Program-made: the position numbers and the translations under genes | Shown here: positions 37,129-49,080 of the stretch, piece after piece | Position numbering within the stretch: the stretch's first letter is position 1 | Layout: the number at the start of each line of letters is the position of its first letter | Notes under the pieces: generated by a model | The model's input: only the letters and a program-made list of their open reading frames with translations | Database searches by the model: none | What the model was told of the DNA's origin: nothing | Source: Ustulina deusta | Lineage: Eukaryota; Ascomycota; Sordariomycetes; Xylariales; Xylariaceae | Assembly (NCBI GenBank): GCA_023159155.1 | Contig: JAJNNX010000016.1 | Span: 806,001 to 870,000, forward strand | Direction: 5' to 3' | DNA length: 64,000 nucleotides

Positions 37129-38226
37129 CCTAGGATAGCACCAACTGCCTAATCATGCGCAGGATGCGCCGATCTTTTCCTGCCGACTCCTGTCAAGATC
37201 GATCGATACCCCCCCTCTCGAGTCTCCAGGAGAGGTGGTCCTGTTTCAGCTCTCCATTGGGCGATAAGAGGCGAGCCTTGGTAAGCAGCGTTATTTCCCA
37301 CCAATGTCTGGCATCTCTTGCTCGACACCTCGTTTATTTTTTTTTCTTGTTTATGCTGTTGCGTGTAGTTCATGCGACGTTATTGGCGGCATGTGGGTTT
37401 GCCAGGTTAAGGATGCAGATAAGATGCCGTAGTATAGGGAGGGTTCCTTCAGATGCCGGCAAGGATGGGGGGTTGACGTGTGTCGACCGCAGTTGAGGGA
37501 TATTACACGTGAAAAGCCTGCTCGACAATTTTCCAAGTGAAGAGACCTACCTATCTCTTTCTTGGGAACTAGTCTAATCATTTGAGCGGGAGGGATATAA
37601 TGCAAGAGTCTAAGGACCTTCCCCAGAGCATTCTCTCTTGGCAATGATCCCTCAAAGCTTATTTCAACCGCCGTCACGGCTTTAGCCACTGGAGGCGCGT
37701 TCCTTGGTATTCTTGGTGTTTCTTGGGCCTGCCTTGGTATCCTTGGCCGCGGCTCTCCCTCTGGCCTGGGGGCGGGGGAGAAAGGCGGGTATCTGGATGT
37801 AACATTCCCTCCAACGGTCTTGATAATGGCGGATTCTCTCACTACCGATAAGACTGCCCTTCAATACGACCTTCCCATTTGGCTTGGGTCATCTAAGGGT
37901 CGTCTACTCCCTGCGATCAACCCACCAAGGTAGCCGTGCAGTCAGTTGCAGTTATGCCAACGAGATATCGCGACAGCTCAGGCATTGGTCCTGAAGGTTT
38001 CATCGAATATCCTGCTGGAATTGGTTAGGGACATCCCACCTTTAATCCTGTGGGTTCTACACATCATCAGGGCAACGAGTCAAATCTATCTTCTTGGAAG
38101 GTGATGGTAATCCACGCTCTACTATGAACGCCAAGTAACAAGACGTAGCGAGGATGCTGCCCAAAGGGCGAAAGCAAGGCCGGACTACCATCATGGAGTC
38201 TTGATCTTCGCGATCATCGCGACGTC
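37129..38226. other. intergenic region between transposon block and peptidase gene
   Basis: Normal base composition resumes abruptly after the right TIR. Frames on both strands (for example minus strand 37,351-37,842) lack any recognisable motif or coherent coding look. I find no gene here. Confidence 0.45.
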
Positions 38227-38232
38227 TATAAA
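38227..38232 (+). promoter_or_regulatory. TATA box of the eqolisin gene
   Basis: TATAAA in GTCTATAAAGGGTC, 123 bp before the start codon, a normal distance for a fungal TATA promoter with a short leader. Confidence 0.6.
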
Positions 38233-38354
38233 GGGTCTATCCCGCAGCCCGAAAGGATGTTGATCCTTTCCGCATCCTCAGCCCGCTCGCTAGAAGTTCC
38301 ATCGGCAGTCTTGATCATCTCGCCTCTTGCTCCATCAGCCCTAGCTTGTTCACC

Positions 38355-39019
38355 ATGAAGACCACTGTCCTAGCCGCTGGCGCTCTCTTCGCCACCGGTG
38401 CCCTCGCTGCCCCTGGCACTGCTGCCCGCTGGGCCAACCAGTGAGTTATCCCCGGCCTTAACTTCTTCTTGTTTTGGCAACTTTTAGAGCATCAAGCCTC
38501 CTTTTCGGGCGAGGTCGCTTTCCCGAAACACTCTTAGACCATGGTCGAAGCGGGTAACTGACTGCGAGGGCTCTAGTGCCGCACGCCGAGCTGCGCGCCA
38601 ATCCGGCTTCATGATCCCGGCCGAGGACAACGGCGTCTACGCCGAGGTCAACGGGACCGCCAAGAACGTCGAGTACTCGAGCAACTGGGCCGGTGCCGTG
38701 GTACGTAAATTAATAAAATAAAATAAATATAAACCCCGCGCTTGATCCCTCAGTCTGCTTGTTCGCACAATCCGACGGGTTCTATACCGCTGAACACGGG
38801 AATCTCGACTAACACGTTTCTATGCGCACAGCTAAGCAGCTCTGGCTACACCTCCGTAGTCGGCACCATCATCGTGCCGACGCCCAAGTCCACGGGCAAG
38901 ACCGCCTCTGCCTCTGCCTGGGTCGGTATTGATGGAGACACGTGCGGCACGGCCATCCTGCAGACCGGCCTCGACTTTTCCATCACCAGCGGCGGCTCCG
39001 TCTCGTACGACGCCTGGTA
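38355..39019 (+). pseudogene. eqolisin exons 1-3 (signal peptide, propeptide, N-terminal half)
   Basis: Exon 1 encodes a clear signal peptide (MKTTVLAAGALFATGALA). Intron 1 is 38441-38576 (donor GTGAGT, branch CTGAC, acceptor CTCTAG). Exon 2 encodes the end of the propeptide and the mature start EYSSNWAGAV. Intron 2 is 38701-38831 (GTACGT, CTAAC, CACAG). Exon 3 carries GYTSVVGTIIVPTP, the strongly conserved AWVGIDGDTC, catalytic ILQTG and SYDAW. It ends in phase 2 at a GTTAGT donor (39,020); GTAGTT two bases earlier is an alternative, also phase 2. Compared with the Aspergillus niger enzyme, the Gly/Tyr-rich linker before AWVGIDG is absent. Confidence 0.9.
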
Positions 39020-39983
39020 GTTAGTACCCTGTCTTTTATTCCCCCTTTTGGCATGTCTCAGAGCCCTAAATTGCCTTAACGGCCATTTTCTGCTCCTGCT
39101 ACCCCTGCATACTCCCGAAACCCTGAGTAATTCTTACTACAAGCGGAAATTACTGACTCCAGCATAGTGTAACAGGGGCACAGGGGCACATCCACTCCCA
39201 CCCCCCACCCCCAATAAACCCCCCAGCCGCAACTAAACAAAATAATTTTTCACATTAATTAAATATTTTTATTTGATTTTTATTTTTTCATTTATTTCAC
39301 CAATATCAAAAATTTTTAGTGATGATTTTATTTTTATTTTTATTTTTTAAATATACATCAAGTCATTTTAAGATTCATTCTTTTAATTATTTTATACCAT
39401 TTGATTAGCATTTACCTTAGAGCATATGTTTAGCTTTTACCTTAGAGCATTTGATTACCTTTTACCTTAGAGCTACTAAAGAGCTCTTTAATCAAAAAAA
39501 TTTCCTCCTTTATATATTAATAAAATTTTACATGATTATCTATAACAAAAAACACGATTCACCTATATTAAACGTACTAGCTTCTTCTTTTATTGCTTAT
39601 CTAAGTCTACCTTTTTATAACAAACAACAACAAATTATATATGTAACTACAACATCTATTTTTAGTTCAGATTTCTATATAGATTTAAATTGATTTAAAT
39701 CAATAATATCTAAAACTATAAAAAAAAAATTTATAAATATAATAATACTATTAAATAAAAAATATGATAAAAATCTTAATTATATATCTAGTATTTATAA
39801 ATATATTCATTTTAATATTTTAACTTTAAATAAATTAGCTTTAAATTTATCTACTCTAAATTATGCTATAAACAATGTTTACTATATTTTTATAAGTTTT
39901 AGTAGTTAACACTCTATAGTTAAAGATATATATAATTATGGTATTAATTAGAATCAAAAAGGTATAACAATCACTAGAGGAGA
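39020..39983. other. oversized intron 3 with a non-RIP AT-rich insertion
   Basis: The first 143 bp look like an ordinary fungal intron ending TACTGACTCCAG (39,151-39,162). Then comes a C-rich stretch and about 700 bp of AT-rich DNA that, unlike the big blocks, keeps many CA and TG dinucleotides. The words TAGTG (39165-39169) and CACTA (39972-39976) face each other near the edges, but I see no matching target duplication. A short frame at 39,451-39,693 starts at a non-ATG codon and resembles nothing I know. Confidence 0.5.
39399..39473. repeat. three 25-bp tandem units
   Basis: Three consecutive 25-bp units, each ending TTTACCTTAGAGC or TTTTACCTTAGAGC, at 39399, 39424 and 39449, inside the intron-3 insertion. 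Confidence 0.8.
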
Positions 39984-40055
39984 TAGTATCCTGATTATGC
40001 GTATGATTATAGCGGTTTCCCGGTCAGCAGGGGCGATCAAGTGAGGATCACAGTG
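39980..40055 (+). pseudogene. eqolisin exon 4 (bears an in-frame TAG)
   Basis: From 39,987 the frame reads YPDYAYDYSGFPVS and continues RGDQVRITV to 40,055, aligning with the YPDYAYDF...GDSIKVTV segment of the A. niger enzyme. It ends in phase 0 directly at GTATG. The codon before YPDY is TAG (39,984-39,986), where the family has Trp. The phase-compatible acceptors I can find nearby all include it. TGG to TAG is the expected RIP change (CpA to TpA on the other strand). The exact 5' edge is unresolved because the intron-3 insertion abuts it. Confidence 0.75.
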
Positions 40056-40060
40056 GTATG

Positions 40061-40302
40061 TGTTGGATTTGGCCCATAGCTGGTAGCTGTGAAGAGAGCT
40101 AATTAGGCATGGATAGCAGGATCACTTGGTTATATAAGCGTTATAGCTTAACAATATAGCTTAGTAAGTATAGCTAGGCTATATTTATTAGCAAGCTTAT
40201 AAATAAATATTTTATAAAAAAAAATAGGACCTATAAAAACTAATATAAATAAAGCAATCTAAATATATATATACGGTATGTTTTATAATATTAAATCTAA
40301 TA
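40061..40302 (+). repeat. LTR of element F (left)
   Basis: Begins TGTTGGATTTGG and ends AATCTAATA; the start keeps G and C better than the rest. Confidence 0.85.
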
Positions 40303-42019
40303 ATTAAAAGTTTTATTAATTTTTATATTTTATTATAAGCAATTTTTAGCTAAAAATATATAAAAATTACTACTATATCTAAATAATATATTATTATGTT
40401 TAATTTTTAAAAAAAAACTTTGTTATAAAAAAAGATTTTATTATTAGCGTTTATAACTATAATCTCTAAAAATATATAGTTTTAAAAAAAAAGCAAGCTT
40501 TATAGTTTTAGCTACTAAACATACTACTAATAAGCGATTTTTTTTTATTAGAGCTATTAATTTTAATACTATAATATATATAAAACTAATAGTTATTAAA
40601 AAAGTGCTATACTAAAATACTAAACAGTACTACGAAACTATTTTTAAATATTATATTAACTACTAAATTAAGTTTACTAAGTTTATTAAATAAATATATA
40701 AAATAATTGATTTAAATTACTGTTTAATATAAATAAAAACTAACTAAATAATTAATAAATAATATAATAACTTTAAAAAGCTTAAAAATATAGCTTAATA
40801 TATTTTAAAGTTTAAATATAAATTAAAATATAAGGTTTTTATTAATTTTATAGCTAAAAAATCTATTAAAAACTTAACTAAATAAACAAACAAATAATTT
40901 AACAAAGTTTTTAAAGCTTACTTAAAAAGTACTAAAATAATAAATTTGTTTAAGTTTATTATTAATTTAGAAAAAGTTTTACAAAATACTTATTTAGCCT
41001 AAGTTATTTTTTTCTAAAATATTTATTATAACATTATTATAAATAATACTTTATAATACTAGACTATTACTACTAAACTATACTAAAAAACTATAATTCT
41101 AAATATAACTTATACTTTTAAAAAGATTATTAAAAAAAGTGCTTTTAATACTTTTAAACTTTCTAATAACTAAAATAATTTAAACAATTTTATAAACAAT
41201 TAAAAAAAAAATTACTTTAAATAAAATTGTTAAGATTATAAAAACTACTAATAATATTAAACTAATAATAATTATAAAAGCTACTAAAATAATTAAAAAA
41301 AAAGCTTTAGGAGTATTTTTATTAAGCGTTTCTATACTAATATAAAAACTAAAGCTAAAAAAAAAACCTAAATATAAAAGATTATATTATATATTATAAT
41401 TATTACTATATATTAAACTACTAGTTTATATTTATAAAGCTTTAACTAAAAAGCTAAAAATTTAATTAAAGCATTAATAAAATAGCTAAAATATATATAA
41501 TAAATAAAAAAAGTATTAAATAAGCAGTAAAAAAAGTATAAAAGTAATAAAAAAAAAATTTAAAGTTTTAAAAAATAACCTTTAAAATAATTAATTTCTA
41601 AAGCTTTTTATAAAAAAAGTAGCAAGCTTATTTATTACTAACTAAAAGCTTGCTAAAATATATAAACTATATAACTTAGCTATAATAAATTTTAGATTAA
41701 CTATTTATATATTTAAAAAATACTAATTTAAATAATATAGTATTAGCAAAAAATAATATAATCTATATATATAGCTATAGTAAGATTAATATTAAAGCTT
41801 GGGGCTTAAAAAATATAGTTATATATTAGCTATATAATATTGCTTTTTATTTAAATATAACTACTAATCTAATTTTTTTATAAATTTTAAACTAAATAAA
41901 TATATATTAAAATAATAAATTTAAATCTAATCTTTTAAAATATTAATAAAAAAAACCTTTATATTTTTTAACCTAAATATATAATTAATATATTATAAAA
42001 TATTTTCTAGAATACCTAA

Positions 42020-42382
42020 TAAAATAGAGCAAGGCTTCTAATCGGCGTATCGCACACTTAAACCAACTAAACCTACTTAATTCTTCTGTATTGGACTACG
42101 TTTTTTAGCTCGCAGATCTTTATATATATTAGGTTAAGATCTAATTTATAATTATAAATAAAAACGCAATAATTAATTAATAAAAATAAATTTTTAATTT
42201 TTATTTAGTATTTTGTAATAATTGTTTGTTGTTTGTTGTATAAAAAAAAAGTTTGTTGTAGCTTTAAATAAAAACGTGCGTTTTTTATACTTTTTGTCCT
42301 ATAATTTCCGAGGTCTCTAAGAATGCGTTCTATTCTATAACTAAGGACCTGTTTCTTATACGCGCGCACTAGCCCTACTGCA
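42020..42382 (-). mobile_element. 363-bp TG..CA element, copy 2 (RIPed), inside element F
   Basis: Reverse-complement relative of 17456-17818, exactly the same length, flanked by CTAA on both sides (42016-42019, 42383-42386). Compared with copy 1 it shows many transitions to A/T, so it is the more RIPed copy. Confidence 0.8.
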
Positions 42383-43938
42383 CTAACTAAATAAGCGTTC
42401 TATATATAAAAAAACTTACTAAACTTTTATATAAAGCGCTTTAGATCTTAAACTAGTTTTTATAAATAATACTAATATTTAGAATATATAAGCTCTAAAC
42501 TTTTAAAATAATTGCTTAACTATATAAAAAAAACAGCAATTACTTTATACTTTAATAATAAAATCTAAACTATAAACTATATAATATATAATAAATCTAA
42601 AGCTTATTATAAAATAATATAAAATATTTGCTTAAAAATTATAAAAACTAGTGCTTAATTAATTATTAATTTTTATAAATTTAATATTTTTAATAAAAAT
42701 AAATATTTATAATATATTATATTAATTATTAATTAATACTTAGGCTATACTTAAAACTATTATATTAATAATAAGTATACTAATATTATTTAAAAAAATT
42801 TTAAATATTATATTTAATATATTTAAATATATTATAATAATAAAATAAAAGTTATAAAATATAATAATAAGATTATTAATAATAATTAAAAAATTATATG
42901 TTTAGTAATAACTATAAAATAAGCTTATAAAATAAACTTTAAAATTTTATTACTATATATTTAAGATTTTAATAAAGCAGCTAAAAAAATAAAAAATATT
43001 ATTAAGTATTAAGCAAGCTTAATATATAATAATTATAAGTTTTTTATTTTTTTTTAGCTTAAAATAGTTCGAATAGTAATATATTTATATAACTAGATAC
43101 TTAAGCAAATCAATTGCTAGCAAGCTTTATACAAAAAATTCTATTTATATTTTAATTACTTATAAAAGTTTATTAGTTATAATCAAACATTTTATATATT
43201 TTATTTAAAAATATTTAACTATATAATATTTATTATAACTATTGAAACTAAACTTAAAAAATAAAAATATAAAAAATTTAACTTTAATATTTAAATAAAT
43301 TATTTAATAAGCTACTAGTTTATTAATATTTATTATATTTAGTTCTTTTAAAAAAACAAAATTATAGTAATAAAAAATATAGTTTTTAATAAAAATAAGT
43401 TTTTTAATAATAATAAAAATAATTTTAAAAATATATAAAACATTAATAAATAGTATTAGTTATTAAAATATTTTTAATTTTAAAAAAAATATAGCTAACA
43501 AATAAAAAAATAACAAGCTTACTAGCTAATTTTTAAAAAGCAATACTAAAAATGCTAATAAATCTAAATCTAAAAAAAATTCTAATAAAAATAAACTTAT
43601 AAAAAAAAAAGCAAAAGTTTTTTATTAAAACTTTTATTTTTATACTAATTTATAGTTTATTTTTAGATTACTAATACTACTATAAAGTCCAAAAGCTATT
43701 TTGTTATATTTAGTAATATTATAAGTTAAATTATTAAATTTAAGCTTAAATAAAAAATTACTTAATAATTAATACTAAGTTTTTATTAAGTTAACTTTTA
43801 ATATTTTAACTATAGTTTATTAAACAACTAGCTTTAATATAGCTAGATTATAAAAAGTAATAATTATTAATAATAAATTAATAACTAAAAATAAAAAAGT
43901 TAAACTATTAAAAAGCTTTTTAAAAATTTATTATAATT

Positions 43939-44265
43939 AATTATAGCTACTAAATCTTATTAAAGGCTTTATTAGTAAAAAAAAAGGCCTTTAAAAAAGC
44001 TTATTAATTCTTATATAACTAATTATAGCTATTAAATCTTATTAAAAGCTTTACTAATAAAGAAAAAAAGGCCCTTAAAAAAGCTTATTATTTATTATAT
44101 ATCTAATTATAGCTGCTAAATCTTATTAAAAGCTTTATTAATTAAAAAAAAAAGCCTTTAGAAAAGTTTATTAGTTACTATATAACTAATTATAGCTATT
44201 AAATTTTATTAAAAGCTTTACTAAAAAAAAAAAAAAGCTTTTAAATTAAATACTAGTTATTTAAA
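43939..44265. repeat. tandem array of about 83-bp units in element F
   Basis: Four units, each starting AATTATAGCT, at 43939, 44021, 44105 and 44188. Each unit contains ACTAAATCTTATTAAAAGC, an A-run, GGCCTTTAAAAAAGC and TTATTA. It lies about 0.65 kb upstream of the RT box. Related units occur in element E. Confidence 0.8.
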
Positions 44266-47200
44266 AGCTTAATTATAAACTTTTTTAAATTAAAAAATAT
44301 ATATATATTAATAAAATATATATATTAATAAAATCTATTATAACTACTAAAGTAATATAAAGATCTTATAAATTACTTATTAAAAAATTACTTTAAATAA
44401 GTAGAATTTATTTATTTATAAAACTATAAAAAGATAAGCATTTAAAAAAAAGTACTTAAAAGCTTTTTATAAAAAAAGATCACTTTAAATAATATATAAG
44501 TTTATATTTATAAGTTTAATAAATATAAATATTATAAAAAATATAAAGTTTATCTAGTAATATAAAAAAATTAATAACTAAATAATAACTAAAAGAATAC
44601 TTATGCTAATATATTAGCAAGAAATTTTTTTAAAATATTAATAGCTATTATTACTAAGTTTAATTTAGAACTTAAGCAATATAATGCTATAAATGTTTTT
44701 ATAAATATTAAATTAAATAAAAAGATTTATATATATATATTTCTAGGCTACTAAAAGCTAAATATTATAGTTAAACTACTATAAGCTTTATATAAATTTT
44801 AAAAGTTTTTTTTGCTATAGCAAAAAAAGCTTACCAAGTTATTATAAAAAATAAGCTTTAAACTAATACTTTATAAACTTTACTACTATTTTTTAAAAGG
44901 TGTACTCCTATTTATATATATTAATAATATAGTTATAGCATATAAGCAAAAAAACTAAAAAACTATAAATAAAGTAATTGTTGTACTTAAAATATACTAT
45001 AACTTTACTAGAAATAAAAACTTATAATAGTTTTTAGATATTAAAATAATTAGAAATAAAAAAAAAAGCTTTCTCTAGCTTTTATAGGCTTTTTATATTA
45101 AAAAAATCGCTAAACTACAAAATATTATAGCTATAGCTTATATAACTACTTTAATAAAAGTTTAAAAGCTCTTTTTATATAAAAAGATTTTTATACTTGC
45201 TAGTATTAAGCGCTACTAATAAAAAATAAAGTTAATTTTATATATTATAGTAATAATATGTTTAAATATAATGTTTAGAGTTTTTAGGCTTATATAATTT
45301 AATTATAATTTTTTTTCTAAGTATTACTAAGCTACTAATAAACTTTTATTATATTTATTTTTTATATAGTACTATATATTATAATTTAAAAATAAAAATA
45401 ATTTTGTAATAGTTAGTAATACTTTTTTTATAAATAATACTTTTAACTAAAAAAGCTTTTAAATTTATATTATAAAGCTTTTTAAAAAAATAATCTATTA
45501 GCAAGCTAATAAACAAGATATAATTACTATATTTATAACTAAAGCAAAGCTTTTAGTTTTACCTTAGGTAGCTAAAAAAGTAATATTTATTAACCGGTTT
45601 ATTAATAAGCTTAAAGTAATACTATAAAATTAGCAAATATAAATATAGTATAATAATTAGCAAACTATAAAGCTTATTATAAAAAAAATAGCCTTATTAT
45701 ATATTAAATTATAGTATATTAATATTTATAATTACTAGCTATACTAAAAAATTAAAAATAAAACTATTATAATAAAATATATATTTATTAATAATATAAT
45801 TATTAATAAACTTATAAAAGCTTTACTTATGCTAAAATAAATAACTTTTTTAAAATAGCTTAAATTATACAAGCTTCCTAAATATAGCTAAAAAGCTTAA
45901 CAAAATATATTAGTTTTTTAAAAGGAGATTAAAAACTTACTATTTAGAAAAAAATCTATAAAATAGAACATTTAAATACTATTTAAATATAGGTTATAAA
46001 CTTATAATATACTAATAAAAAAATTATAAAGTATTTTTATATATTTAAAAGGCCCTAAAGCTAATAATATAAAAACTTAATTATTTTCAAAAGCACTAAT
46101 TTTGCTATAAAGTAGCAAAAAGCGTATAAAATTTTTTTTTTCTTTTTTCTTTTAAGTAATAAAAAGATAGCATAGTATAAATTATAATCCGTAGAGCTTA
46201 AATAGTAATATTACTAGCGCCCTTTATAAAAATATCCCAAAAATAATAAATATAAAGCTTAATATTAATAGGGCTATTTATAATTAATATTTATTATTAA
46301 TTATTAAAAAACTTATTTATAAAAGTTTATATATATGCTTAAAAGTATACCGCAAATATTACAACTTATTACTAAGCGTTTTAATATAATTGCTATCTAA
46401 ACAACTTTAAAAAGCACTACAAGTATACTATAAATATAATATTTTTTAAAAAATCCTTAAAAATACTAGCTATAAATAAAAACTAGCTTGTTATAAAAAT
46501 AAAGCATAGCTATAATTATAAAAAATAATAATAACAAGCGTAATATTCTAGCTACTAAAAGCTTAACTAAGCAGAACTAGTAGTAGTACAAGTATAACTA
46601 AAATAACCTAACAAAAAACTAAACAATAAATACTAAGCAAAGCTAACAAAAAACCAGCTATTTTAAAAATAGTAGTAATAGTAATAAAAGTTTAACAAAA
46701 AAATATTAAAAAAGTAATAGTAATAGTAGTAGTAATAAAAATATAATATACTAAAAGCTTTATAATAAATAATAAATAAATAAAAAAATATATAAAAATA
46801 TTATTACTATTTAATAATAATAATTTTGAACTAATAATAAACCTATTAATTATTAATTTAAAAAATAATTATATATTATATTTATAAGTTTTAGCCCGGT
46901 TAAAAGCGCTAACTATTATAATTTAAGCAGAAAAAAAGCAAAAAAAACATTATAATAGTTTTTTTTATATATATTAGCAAACTTTTTATTAAATAACCTA
47001 AAACTTTCTTAAACCTTATAATAAAAATACTTTTTTTTTTTTAATAATTAATAATATATTAGCAAAAAATAATTTTATAATTAAAACTAAAAAAAGAATT
47101 AGTATAAATTTTATTACAAAAAGGTAAAATATTTAATATTTTAGTTCTAAAAACTTATTACAAAAATTTTATAAAAACTAAAAAAAAATAAAAATAAACA

Positions 47201-47515
47201 AAAAAGCTCTAGTAATACTAGGAATAAACTTATATATATTATATTTATAAGCATACTTTTTTATAAATATTCTTACTTATTAAATTAAAAATATACTTTT
47301 TTATAAATATTTTTACTTACTAAATTTACTATACTATATTTTAAATAGTTATATAATAATATATATAATATTTAAAATTAGCTTATATAATTACTTGTAT
47401 GCTATACTAATTATTTATATATTATTTATACTTTAATATTTATTTATAACTACTTTTATAGCTATAGTAATATATATATAAAAATAATTACTAAAATAAT
47501 TTTTTTAAAGGGGTA

Positions 47516-47758
47516 TATTAGATTTAGCCTATAGCTAGTAGCTATAAAAAGAGCTAATTAAGCATAGATAATAAAATTACATAGTTATATAAACGTTATA
47601 GCTTAATAACGTAGCTTAGTAAGTGTGGCTAGGCTATACTTACTAGCAAGCTTATAAATAAATACTTTATAAAGGAAAAATAGGACTTATAAGAAACAAT
47701 ATAAATAAAGCAATCTAAATACAAATATACGGTACGCTCTATAACACTAAATCTGATA
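47516..47758 (+). repeat. LTR of element F (right)
   Basis: Direct repeat of 40061-40302; starts TATTAGATTT (mutated TGTTGG) and ends AATCTGATA before the GTATG duplication. Confidence 0.85.
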
Positions 47759-47763
47759 GTATG

Positions 47764-47795
47764 TTCGACCATTGCAGTTCCCCAATATCTAATTC
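47764..47795 (+). other. host linker: fragment of eqolisin intron 4 plus the AATTC target of E
   Basis: 32 bp of single-copy DNA left between two retrotransposons. With GTATG (40056-40060) on its left and 57233-57293 on its right it rebuilds a 98-bp intron. Confidence 0.8.
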
Positions 47796-48043
47796 TATTG
47801 GATTAAGTGGTGGCTAAGTGGTGATATAAGCCATAGAGTGGCTAGTGAGAGGTGCCCTTATAGGGGGTATGCCCTTAGCAAATAGAGCGGTATATAGCTG
47901 AATGAGTGGATCTATACCTAACTATATAAGGGATATATATATATATAGGGTATAGAATATACCTATATAAACCTAGAACAATAATAATATAACAGACCTT
48001 CTATAGGTAATATGTAGCGAGATCGCTAGTAATAAATCTAACA
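47796..48043 (+). repeat. LTR of element E (left, more RIPed)
   Basis: 248 bp, starts TATTGGATTAAG, ends AATCTAACA; differs from the right copy by about 29 transitions and, by eye, no transversions or indels. Confidence 0.88.
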
Positions 48044-48854
48044 ATTAAGAGTTTTATTGATACTTTATATTCTACTGCTAGCAAGCTTTTCACCAATATA
48101 TATATTTGCTAGCGATCTATTCGAAATATTTTATTGCAAGCACTACAAATACTAACCGCAAGCGCTCTTTTTATTAAAAACAATCGAAAAATATAAGATA
48201 TTCTACTGCGAGCGCTATAGATACTAATAGCAAGCGCTTTTTCTACTACGATTAAACTAAACATATAATATATACGTATAAATAATAGCAAGCGTTATAT
48301 ATATAATAGCAAACGTTTGTATTAAATACTGCAATCTTATTAAACCTAGCTAAATAGCCTATAATAGCTATAATAACTACTTTTAATTTATTTAACAACT
48401 TTTTATTATAGGAGGAAAATTTTATTATTAGTACTTATAGCTAGGATTTATAGGACTATATAACATTTATAAATCGAGCTTTATAGCTTATAGTATTAAA
48501 AGCACTAATAATTAACAATTTTTTTTTAAACCTATATATTGATCTTTTTATTGCTATATATATAGATTTTATAACTATTAGAAAATACTTATATTAATAT
48601 ACCGAACAACGTTATAATATAGCTTTTAAATGTTATAATATTTATTATACTAAAACTACTAAGCTTTCTAAATAAATATAGAAAATAGTTTATTTTAACT
48701 ACTAATTAACTTATATAAAAATAATCCAAACTATTAATTAGTAGTATAATAACTTGAGAAAGTTTAGTAATATAATATAAGTAGCTCTAAAGTTTAAATA
48801 TAAATATAAATATATAGTATTTATTAATATATTAATTAAAAAACATATTATAGA

Positions 48855-49080
48855 TATTATAATTAATTAAATAAAGCTTTTATAGCTAGTTTATTAATAC
48901 TATAAATAAAGACTCTAAGCTAAAAAAAAAAAAAAAGTTAGAGTTTATAAAGTAAATAGATATAAACTTTATATATATAGCTATAAAGTTATAAGTTAGT
49001 CTATATATAAATTTTTTATTTTATTATTATATAGGTCTAGAATTTTTATAAGTTTTATTAAAACTATACTAACTATTATA
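48855..49080 (-). repeat. LTR of gypsy copy D (left)
   Basis: Pairs with 54356-54583 and is homologous to the LTRs of copies A and B. Confidence 0.84.

Larger units (their letters stand above)
40061..47758 (+). mobile_element. Ty1/copia LTR retrotransposon F, inserted at the eqolisin intron-4 donor
   Basis: LTRs 40061-40302 and 47516-47758; perfect 5-bp duplication GTATG (40056-40060, 47759-47763). Length is 7,698 bp including a 363-bp insertion (42020-42382). At 44,917-44,931 the plus strand reads Tyr-Ile-Asn-Asn-Ile in the setting LLF-I-YINNIVIA, the Copia YVDD box with both Asp codons mutated to Asn, so it lies on the plus strand. A gag-like region is near 40.9-41.4 kb and an 83-bp tandem array at 43.9-44.3 kb. 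Stops throughout; inactive. Confidence 0.87.

Noticed and set aside
37351..37842. 163-codon minus-strand ORF
   Set aside because: No domain, low-complexity Arg/Pro content, overlapping frames on the other strand, no splice or leader support.
39451..39693. 80-codon ORF in the intron-3 insertion
   Set aside because: Starts at a non-ATG codon, composition follows the AT-rich DNA, and no motif is recognisable.
39165..39976. hAT transposon bounded by TAGTG...CACTA
   Set aside because: The ends fit the loose hAT terminal consensus, but the 8 bp outside (CTCCAGCA and GAGGAGAT) do not match, so there is no target duplication to support it.
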